DNA of 5,067 bases from RGIG5270 sp045657185 (lineage in GTDB: Bacteria > Verrucomicrobiota > Lentisphaeria > Victivallales > Victivallaceae): the NCBI GenBank assembly GCA_045657185.1, contig JAZOSO010000215.1:1-5067 (forward strand). Reading direction: 5' to 3'. Below the pieces are notes generated by a model. That model searched no databases and had not been told where the DNA came from. It saw only the letters and a program-made list of their open reading frames with translations. Shown here piece by piece: positions 1-4,962 of this stretch. The number at the start of each line of letters is the position of its first letter. Within the stretch, counting starts at the first letter, position 1. A program made the translations under genes and the position numbers.

Positions 1-13
1 GGTTTTGCAACAG

Positions 14-20
14 CTCCTCT
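14..20 (-). promoter_or_regulatory. Shine-Dalgarno-like site of a probable next gene
   Basis: The minus strand reads AGAGGAG here, 17 bases past the stop codon of the M24 gene. It is as strong as the other ribosome binding sites in the window. The start codon it would serve is a TTG three bases on or, more likely, a codon outside the window. It suggests that the M24 gene is the first of at least two genes on this strand. No protein can be described. Confidence 0.35.
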
Positions 21-37
21 GAAAAATCAAACTGACA

Positions 38-1213
38 TCAGATATTCAAATCACTGTGGATTTTGTCCATTTTTTCGCTGAGAGGTACGGCACCGTCTTT
101 GGTAATGACATAACCGGTTTCAATACGGCAGCCGTGCCAGACGGGATGACCGAAAAATGAAACGTCAACGCAAACAGTCATGCCATCGGTAAGAACATCG
201 TCAGAATTCGGTCCGAAGAAAGGAGCTTCTGCTTCATGAATTCCGATAGTATGAACGAAGGGGCAGACGAGATATTTTGACATGCCTTTTTCTTCAAAAT
301 ATGCACGGGCGGGAGCATCGATTTCACGGCCTGTTTTACCCGGTACGAGCATTTTTTTGGTCATAACAAATGCTTCACGGAGCATACGGAGACATTCTTT
401 CTGACTGTCGGTATAAACACCGTTAACAGGAAGGTAATCACCGACAGCAGAAGCATAGCCGTTGACTTTGGGAGAAAGACCGATCATAACAGTTTCACCG
501 TCAAGCATTTCTTTATTGGAAGCAGTAGGCACAACAGCGTTTGAGCGTGCGCCGGAACCGACAATAGCTGTGAAGCCGAAGTTTGATGCACCGCGTGAAC
601 GGGCGGCATATTCACCTGCGGCAGCAACCTGAATTTCAGTATTGCCGACTTTGATTTGCTCTTTCATAGCATCATAAGCAGCATCTGCAAGTTTAAATGC
701 GGCTGCAATTTTTTCAATTTCCCAAGCGGATTTGTAAGCACGCAAAGAGAGATATTCAGGAGAAATATCAACCATTTCAACACCTGCAAAACCTTCACAA
801 AGCGCACTGTAACAGCCCTGCGGCATGCGGTCAGCACCGACAAGACCGATACGGGTGATTTTGCCGAGATTGGCGTTAAGTTCTGCAAAAAGTTTGGGAA
901 AATCAATAATCGTTGCGGCAGGATATTCCTCATCGGGAACCATAAAGACAGGGAAATTGCGTGTTTCAGTAATGGCACTGTCAAGTTTGGCAAAAGGTTC
1001 GCTTTCGGGGCCGCCGAGAATCATCGGAGTACCTTTGCGGGGGACGAGAACAGAACCGGATTCAAACTGGGGACACCAGCCGGTCAGATACCAACCGTTG
1101 CCGATATTGAATTCATCATAATAAATAAGGGCAAGGTCAAGATTTTTGTTTTCGAGGATTTCCCGAACTTTGGCAAGACGGGCTTCACTTTCAGATTTGA
1201 GCAAATAAGCCAT
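38..1213 (-). CDS. M24-family (aminopeptidase P/creatinase fold) protein with a degenerate metal site
   Basis: A 391-residue protein with the two-domain layout of prolidase, aminopeptidase P and creatinase. Residues about 1-150 form a creatinase-type N-terminal domain, the linker is LSLRAYKSAWEIEKI (156-169), and residues about 170-391 form the pita-bread domain. The M24 fold is recognisable from FTAIVGSGARSN, VNGYAS, VHTIGIHEAEAP, DGMTV and CRIETGYVITKDG. Of the five canonical metal ligands (D, D, H, E, E), the first two align with G245 and A256. H321 and E365 remain, and the first glutamate is D350. The PH motif after the SG motif is also changed (VVPTAS). A two-metal peptidase is therefore unlikely. 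Creatinase is a known metal-free relative, but its active-site histidine and glutamate are not visible either, so the reaction is unknown. No signal peptide is seen, so it is cytoplasmic. The start at 1213 is supported by AGGAAGGA five bases upstream. It is divergent from the LacI-family gene, its likely regulator. Confidence 0.85.
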   Translation of the reverse strand: MAYLLKSESEARLAKVREILENKNLDLALIYYDEFNIGNGWYLTGWCPQFESGSVLVPRKGTPMILGGPESEPFAKLDSAITETRNFPVFMVPDEEYPAATIIDFPKLFAELNANLGKITRIGLVGADRMPQGCYSALCEGFAGVEMVDISPEYLSLRAYKSAWEIEKIAAAFKLADAAYDAMKEQIKVGNTEIQVAAAGEYAARSRGASNFGFTAIVGSGARSNAVVPTASNKEMLDGETVMIGLSPKVNGYASAVGDYLPVNGVYTDSQKECLRMLREAFVMTKKMLVPGKTGREIDAPARAYFEEKGMSKYLVCPFVHTIGIHEAEAPFFGPNSDDVLTDGMTVCVDVSFFGHPVWHGCRIETGYVITKDGAVPLSEKMDKIHSDLNI

Positions 1214-1218
1214 TTTTT

Positions 1219-1226
1219 TCCTTCCT
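1219..1226 (-). promoter_or_regulatory. Strong ribosome binding site of the M24 gene
   Basis: The minus strand reads AGGAAGGA followed by five A bases and the ATG at 1213. This fixes the start of the M24 protein and predicts strong translation, unlike the weak sites before the two regulator genes. Confidence 0.75.
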
Positions 1227-1240
1227 GTTAAGTTAAATTG

Positions 1241-1256
1241 ATGTTAAATTTAACAT
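1241..1256. promoter_or_regulatory. Perfect 16-bp palindrome, candidate LacI-family operator
   Basis: ATGTTAAATTTAACAT is identical to its own reverse complement over all 16 bases. It lies between the M24 gene and its divergent LacI-family regulator, just downstream of the predicted M24 transcription start, where a bound repressor would block elongation. Most LacI-family operators have a central CG or similar pair, whereas this one is AT only at its centre. In the M24 messenger it could also fold as a short, weak hairpin. Assignment to the neighbouring regulator is inferred from position and symmetry. Confidence 0.55.
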
Positions 1257-1267
1257 TTATCTGTTAT

Positions 1268-1295
1268 AATATAAACACCGCCGCAAAAAAAACAA
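1268..1295 (-). promoter_or_regulatory. Predicted sigma-70 promoter of the M24 gene
   Basis: On the minus strand TTGTTT (1295-1290) is followed after 16 bases by TATATT (1273-1268). An alternative -10 box, TATTAT (1271-1266), has an 18-base spacer. Transcription would begin near 1261, giving a leader of about 48 bases that contains the palindrome. The region is very AT-rich, so -10-like sequences are common by chance. Confidence 0.35.
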
Positions 1296-1314
1296 GCATT
1301 TTACATAAAAAAAC

Positions 1315-1343
1315 TTGAAAAAAATACAATGTTAAATTATCTT
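1315..1343 (+). promoter_or_regulatory. Predicted sigma-70 promoter of the LacI-family gene
   Basis: TTGAAA (1315-1320) and TATCTT (1338-1343) are separated by 17 bases, and the predicted transcription start is near 1350. One GTTAAA repeat falls in the spacer (1331) and another at the predicted start (1352). Binding there would fit autoregulation. The consensus TATAAT at 1265-1270 is an alternative -10 box but lacks a well-spaced -35 box. Confidence 0.4.
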
Positions 1344-1377
1344 ATAAAAATGTTAAAAATATTGTAATAAAAAACAG

Positions 1378-2430
1378 ATGTTTATGAGTGAAAACAGTAA
1401 AATTATAAGTCTGAAGGATGTGGCAGAATATTGCCGGGTCAGCATGATGACGGTCAGCCGTGCATTCCGCAAGGATTCAAGCATACGCCCTGAAACAAGA
1501 GCAAAAATCCTTGAAGCGGCGGAAAAACTCAACTACCGATGTGCTAACCGCCGCGGACGGCCGCAGTCAAATTCAACAAGACAGCCGAACATGCAAATCC
1601 AGCTTATTTTCGGCACTGCAAGCTCTGCGATTGCATATTTTCACATGCGCTTGCTAACTGCACTTGAGCAGCAGCTGGCAAAACTCGGTTACGACTGCAT
1701 AATCCGTACAGCCGCAGGAGATTACGACAATTTTGTGCGTTTGATAGATAATGCAAAAAATCATAAATGCGCGGCAACTCTGCTTATGGGTGATTTCAAA
1801 AAAGAACAGCTTGAAGCATTGCTCAGTGCCCTCCCCGGTTCAATTTTGCTGGACAATTCAGGTGACGATATCAAAGACGGTATTTACAGCTCATTTTCAT
1901 TTGACAACAAAGAAGCGGCAATTATCGGGACAACCCATCTAATCAAAGACTGCAATCGGGATAAAATATTATTGCTCAACGGATTAAAAAATCATTTCTT
2001 CTCAAATGAACTGCTTGACGGCTACAAAACATCACTTAAAAAACACAATATCACCTTTGATGAAAATCTCGTTATCAATACAGATTTCTCCGCTGAATCC
2101 GCCGCCGATGCGTTGAAAAATCACATTAAAAACGGCATAAAATTCAACGCAATTCTCACCAATGACGAAATGGCAACAGGTGTTTACCGCATACTGCATG
2201 AGAATAATATCCGCATCCCGCAGGATGTTGCAGTTTGCGGCTGTGACGATCTGCCGGTAGGCAAACAGCTTTATCCGGAACTCACCTCAATTTCTCTGGA
2301 TTACGCCGAACTTGCCAAGTATGCAATCAATCACCTTACCAGCTCCGCACACTTTACCAACGCCATTCATATCAAACTCAAGCCGGTACTCAAAATCGGC
2401 AAAAGCACAATATTTACTGAAATGTCCTAA
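1378..2430 (+). CDS. LacI-family transcriptional regulator with an AT-hook-like hinge
   Basis: A 350-residue protein of usual LacI-family length. The N-terminal helix-turn-helix is SLKDVAEYCRVSMMTVSRAF (11-30), followed by the third helix around RPETRAKILEAAEKLNYR (37-54). Residues about 73-346 form the periplasmic-binding-like sensor domain, with the family signatures SFDNKEAA (174-181), TNDEMATG (261-268) and VCGCDDLPVG (286-295). Two oddities stand out. The hinge, usually like NxxARSL, reads CANRRGRPQ (55-63), whose RGRP core is that of the AT-hook, a minor-groove binder. The arginine usual in the ERLxG motif, often an effector contact, is leucine (ELLDG, 211-215). The inducer cannot be named. 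The start may be ATG 1378 or ATG 1384; no clear Shine-Dalgarno precedes either. It is divergent from the M24 gene, and probably represses it and itself. Confidence 0.92.
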   Translation: MFMSENSKIISLKDVAEYCRVSMMTVSRAFRKDSSIRPETRAKILEAAEKLNYRCANRRGRPQSNSTRQPNMQIQLIFGTASSAIAYFHMRLLTALEQQLAKLGYDCIIRTAAGDYDNFVRLIDNAKNHKCAATLLMGDFKKEQLEALLSALPGSILLDNSGDDIKDGIYSSFSFDNKEAAIIGTTHLIKDCNRDKILLLNGLKNHFFSNELLDGYKTSLKKHNITFDENLVINTDFSAESAADALKNHIKNGIKFNAILTNDEMATGVYRILHENNIRIPQDVAVCGCDDLPVGKQLYPELTSISLDYAELAKYAINHLTSSAHFTNAIHIKLKPVLKIGKSTIFTEMS

Positions 2431-2444
2431 TCTTTTCAGATTAT

Positions 2445-3230
2445 TCAATAAAACTTTTCTGCAAGTTTCAAAGCATCTTCAAAACTGCGATTGAGATGGT
2501 CGGCACAATGCGCATCGGCACTGAGTACAAGCGGAATTTTACGGACGGATGCTTCCTGCAAAATTTCTATAGATGGATATTGAGCGGCACACTGTTTGAA
2601 AAATCCTGCTGTATTTATCTCCAAAGCACCGCCTTTTTTCTGCAGAATATCAAGAACTTTCAGCGCATGACTGAAATATTTTTCTTCATCAATCATACCG
2701 AATTTTTTCGGCAAATCCAAGTGACCGATGAATGTAAAAAATCCGCTCTCCGCCGCTTGAGTTATTTTTTCCCAGTAAATACGGCAGATATCGTCAATCT
2801 CATCTTCACTCAAGCCGACCCAATCCGCTATATCATGGTCAATCGGAAATTTTCCTGCATAATGTACCGAACCTATCAGATAATCAAACGGATATTTCTC
2901 CAGACGCTTACGGGTTTCGGCAAAATTTTCAACAAAATAGTCAACCTCCAACCCGAGCAGAAATGTGAAATTATCATCATTATATTTTTTTTGCAGAGCA
3001 AGAACATTTTCAACATATTCATCCAGTCTCTCATGTTTCATGCACCATTCAGCCCAATCCGTTCCGTCAACAGGCGGTTCGCACCAATGGTCAGAGATAC
3101 CTAAATATTTCAAACCGATTTCCTTGCCGCGGCGGCAGACTTCTTCAAGAGTATTTGCACCGTCGCTGAAATCGCTGTGATTATGAAGTGAATACTCTAT
3201 TCCCAATCCGGGATATTCAATTTTCATCAT
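2445..3230 (-). CDS. PHP-family phosphatase, histidinol-phosphatase (HisK)-like
   Basis: A 261-residue single-domain PHP protein, close to the usual length of HisK-type histidinol-phosphatase, which removes phosphate from L-histidinol phosphate in histidine synthesis. All the expected trinuclear metal motifs are visible: LHNHSDFSDG (H16, H18), ISDH (D47, H48), GLEVD (E95), GSVHY (H123), GHLD (H170) and SADAH (D239, H241). It should therefore be an active metal-dependent phosphoesterase in the cytoplasm. The substrate is less sure, because PHP proteins also act on other phosphates and no histidine gene is nearby; a partner AraC regulator would fit an inducible sugar-phosphate substrate equally well. 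The gene starts inside the end of the AraC gene (14-bp overlap), with AAAAGG about nine bases before the ATG, so the two are likely co-transcribed and translationally coupled. ATG at 3227 is an alternative start. Confidence 0.88.
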   Translation of the reverse strand: MMKIEYPGLGIEYSLHNHSDFSDGANTLEEVCRRGKEIGLKYLGISDHWCEPPVDGTDWAEWCMKHERLDEYVENVLALQKKYNDDNFTFLLGLEVDYFVENFAETRKRLEKYPFDYLIGSVHYAGKFPIDHDIADWVGLSEDEIDDICRIYWEKITQAAESGFFTFIGHLDLPKKFGMIDEEKYFSHALKVLDILQKKGGALEINTAGFFKQCAAQYPSIEILQEASVRKIPLVLSADAHCADHLNRSFEDALKLAEKFY

Positions 3231-4071
3231 ATTTATAAACCTTTTTTTTGTTTTTACTAATTATAAATTTTCGGTAAGTTATCGGCGGCATTGAGTAGTA
3301 ATTTTTGAATACCTTTGAAAAATGATACCGATTTACAAAACCCGTTTTTTCAGCTATTTCATCTACGGATAATTCACTGTTGATAAGCAAATCTCTGGCA
3401 AATTCCATGCGTTTTTTAAGGATATACTGCTTGGGAGTGGTAAAAGTACAGCTCTGAAACTTGCGATGAAAATTATTTACCGACATTTTGACAGCTGAGC
3501 ACAAATCCTCAATCGAATGAGGCGCGGCGGGATTTTCATTGATTATTTCAAGCACCGTCCGTATTCTGCTGTCAAGAATAGTTTTCTGTGCAGGAATGAG
3601 CATCTTTTTCGGTACCTGCTCAATAGCGCACAGGGCAATTTGAGTAAGATAAAGTGCCTGTTTTACACTGTCGGAAGATTTTATACATTTCAAGACTTTA
3701 TCTCTGATTATATCTGCTGAAAAAGTCAGCATTTCAGTTTTGACCGAATTAAAAGGTGCATCCGCTTTGAAATGGATATAAAATTGCATAAATTTATCCT
3801 TATGGATGCCGCCGAATCCGGTGTAAGGCGGAAAAAGATAAACTTTATGCGGGTCAAGTTCAACCATCCTGCCGTTAACACTCAATTTCATTCCGGTCGA
3901 AAAATTCAAGTACAAAACCCACTCCTGCAAGCAAACATTAGGATAATACCAATCCTCCATTTCCATAAATCCCCACTGGGAAATGCTGACATTTATTTTC
4001 GGCACATCTTCGCGGAAACTCTCACAGATAAACTTACGCAGGCCTTGAATAAAAGTGGTACTTTTTGACAT
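3217..4071 (-). CDS. AraC-family transcriptional regulator
   Basis: A 284-residue protein of normal family length. Residues about 40-120 form a cupin-like AraC ligand-binding domain, with VNGRMVELDPHKVYLFPP (65-82) and FMQFYIHF (94-101) typical of its beta strands. Residues about 165-270 form the two helix-turn-helix DNA-binding domain. The first HTH is SIEDLCSAVKMSVNNFHRKF (186-205). The second is SVDEIAEKTGFVNRYHFSKV (235-254), followed by the characteristic end MPPITYRK (261-268). A lysine-rich tail (272-280) follows. Such regulators usually activate carbohydrate-use genes after binding a small ligand; the ligand here is unknown. The gene precedes and overlaps the PHP phosphatase gene and is divergent from the pseudopilin gene, so either or both may be targets. 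The ribosome binding site is weak (GAG six bases before the ATG). Confidence 0.92.
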   Translation of the reverse strand: MSKSTTFIQGLRKFICESFREDVPKINVSISQWGFMEMEDWYYPNVCLQEWVLYLNFSTGMKLSVNGRMVELDPHKVYLFPPYTGFGGIHKDKFMQFYIHFKADAPFNSVKTEMLTFSADIIRDKVLKCIKSSDSVKQALYLTQIALCAIEQVPKKMLIPAQKTILDSRIRTVLEIINENPAAPHSIEDLCSAVKMSVNNFHRKFQSCTFTTPKQYILKKRMEFARDLLINSELSVDEIAEKTGFVNRYHFSKVFKNYYSMPPITYRKFIISKNKKKVYKYDEN

Positions 4072-4086
4072 TTTTTCTCATTTTTT

Positions 4087-4114
4087 TTACATTTACAACT
4101 GTTGTTTTATGTAA
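4087..4114. promoter_or_regulatory. Imperfect nested dyad, candidate regulator site
   Basis: Two inverted pairs share a centre near 4100: ACAAC/GTTGT (4095-4099 and 4101-4105) inside TTACAT/ATGTAA (4087-4092 and 4109-4114), with a one-base offset in the outer arms. It covers the predicted -10 box and start of the AraC gene, where binding could repress that gene. AraC proteins usually prefer direct repeats, so a different dimeric regulator is possible. Confidence 0.35.
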
Positions 4115-4141
4115 TATAGTATCAGCAGGGCAAAAAATCAA
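4113..4141 (-). promoter_or_regulatory. Predicted sigma-70 promoter of the AraC-PHP operon
   Basis: On the minus strand TTGATT (4141-4136) is followed after 17 bases by TATATT (4118-4113). Transcription would start near 4106, leaving a leader of about 35 bases before the AraC start codon at 4071. Spacing is ideal and each box matches consensus at four or five positions. Confidence 0.45.
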
Positions 4142-4160
4142 ACAGAAAAGCATATTTTTA

Positions 4161-4188
4161 TATCTTTTCATTTTCCGACAAGTATAAA
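4161..4188 (+). promoter_or_regulatory. Possible promoter of the pseudopilin operon
   Basis: TATAAA (4183-4188) lies 25 bases before the pseudopilin start codon and is the best -10 box on this strand of the spacer. The only sequence near the right distance is TATCTT (4161-4166, 16-base spacer), a poor -35 match. An activator, for instance the divergent AraC protein, could compensate. The assignment is weak. Confidence 0.3.
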
Positions 4189-4201
4189 AAAACACCAACT
4201 G

Positions 4202-4207
4202 AAAGGA
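4202..4207 (+). promoter_or_regulatory. Ribosome binding site of the pseudopilin gene
   Basis: AAAGGA stands six bases before the ATG at 4214 and confirms that start, which also places the prepilin leader at the usual distance from the N-terminus. Confidence 0.65.
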
Positions 4208-4213
4208 TTATAC

Positions 4214-4954
4214 ATGAAAAAAACATTCACCTTGATTGAACTTCTTGTCGTAATTGCAATCATTGCAATTCTCGCCGGTATGCTTCTTCCTGCACTGAAC
4301 AAAGCACGCGCACGCGCCAGACTTGCTTCATGTTCAGCAAACATGCGCTCTGCCGGTCAGGCAAACCAAATGTATGCGGACGCATACGATGACTACTGCA
4401 TGCCCTACAAAATGCAGAAAGATGCCTATATGATCAATAATATCAATGTCAATTACAGCTTCTGGTGGATGGTCGTAAGTGCTTCAGGCGTAGCATATCC
4501 CGATACTTCCGGTGCAAAACGTACAAAATTCCTCTGTCCCGTCGTTCCCTATGACAGCAACGGCGTTGAAGGTTATTCCTGGATGTGCAACCGTTATGTT
4601 TACGGTGATTTCAACTCATCTCTCGGCGGAAACTATATGAACCAACTGCCAAAAATCACCAAACTTACCGCTCCTTCTGACGGTCATTTGCTGATTGAAG
4701 TCCGTAACTGGGACAATACCAACAAAAAATTTGCCGAACCTGTATCATATACAAACTGCTGGGCTTATGCTTATTCTCAACATGCCAACACCCGTTTGGA
4801 CACTTCACGCCATGAAGGTCTTGCCAATGCAGTCTTTTTTGACGGCCATGTCAAAGCATTGAAAACCGATGACCCGCCGAAGTCAAGTTCTCAGGCTGAC
4901 GCTATCAAATACCCGTTCTGGTCGGCAGGTTACAATCGCCCCGTTTTTGAGTGA
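4214..4954 (+). CDS. Prepilin-type N-terminal and H-X9-DG domain protein (pseudopilin-like)
   Basis: A 246-residue protein. The N-terminus, MKKTFTLIE, is a class III prepilin signal: a short basic leader, then F5-T-L-I-E9, with the conserved glutamate five residues into the mature form, then a hydrophobic helix to about residue 28. The next segment, ARLASCSANMRSAGQANQMY (35-54), resembles the CxxNLRQIGLAxxxYA region of this family. The C-terminal part contains H200 and D210-G211 with exactly nine residues between them, the H-X9-DG motif. Members are probably inserted in the inner membrane, processed by a prepilin peptidase, and linked to type II secretion-like export; individual roles are mostly unknown. 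The residue before the predicted cleavage is threonine rather than glycine. The gene is followed after 8 bp by a secreted-protein gene, suggesting one operon, and is divergent from the AraC gene. Confidence 0.9.
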   Translation: MKKTFTLIELLVVIAIIAILAGMLLPALNKARARARLASCSANMRSAGQANQMYADAYDDYCMPYKMQKDAYMINNINVNYSFWWMVVSASGVAYPDTSGAKRTKFLCPVVPYDSNGVEGYSWMCNRYVYGDFNSSLGGNYMNQLPKITKLTAPSDGHLLIEVRNWDNTNKKFAEPVSYTNCWAYAYSQHANTRLDTSRHEGLANAVFFDGHVKALKTDDPPKSSSQADAIKYPFWSAGYNRPVFE

Positions 4955-4956
4955 GG
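4953..4956 (+). promoter_or_regulatory. Ribosome binding site overlapping the pseudopilin stop
   Basis: GAGG overlaps the TGA stop of the pseudopilin gene and stands six bases before the ATG at 4963. The arrangement supports translational coupling and fixes the start of the next gene, which is too short inside the window to be called by length alone. Confidence 0.6.
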
Positions 4957-4962
4957 TAATTC

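Larger units (their letters stand above)
1232..1357 (+). repeat. Four GTTAAA repeats spanning the divergent promoters
   Basis: GTTAAA starts at 1232, 1243, 1331 and 1352. The first two are 11 bp apart and the last two 21 bp apart, about one and two helical turns, so the members of each pair lie on one face of the DNA. The copies at 1243 and 1331 share a longer identical core, ATGTTAAATT, and the one at 1352 is ATGTTAAAAA. One pair lies near the predicted M24 promoter and the other around the predicted LacI-gene promoter. This is the layout expected for a regulator acting on both, presumably the adjacent LacI-family protein. The background is AT-rich, so a chance contribution cannot be excluded. 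Confidence 0.5.

Noticed and set aside
656..1231. 191-codon open frame on the plus strand opposite the M24 gene
   Set aside because: It lies wholly antisense to a gene with clear M24 motifs and a strong ribosome binding site, and its translation shows no recognisable domain. The same holds for the overlapping frames at 664-993 and 825-1121.
1265..1270. Consensus TATAAT on the plus strand as the LacI-gene -10 box
   Set aside because: No good -35 box lies 16-18 bp upstream (TTAAAT is at 15 bp), and the leader would be about 100 bases. TTGAAA-17-TATCTT closer to the gene was preferred, though a second promoter here is possible.
2428..2443. Hairpin TAATCT-TTTC-AGATTA as a bidirectional terminator
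   Set aside because: The stem is only 6 bp, AT-rich, and has no adjoining T-run on either strand.
2496..3104. 202-codon open frame on the plus strand opposite the PHP gene
   Set aside because: It is antisense to a protein with every PHP motif. Its translation is rich in Phe, Ile and Cys without domain pattern, as expected of a shadow frame.
4034..4081. 15-codon upstream open frame overlapping the AraC start on the minus strand
   Set aside because: Its ATG (4081-4079) has no ribosome binding site, and the peptide shows no leader-peptide pattern such as codon runs; it is probably chance.
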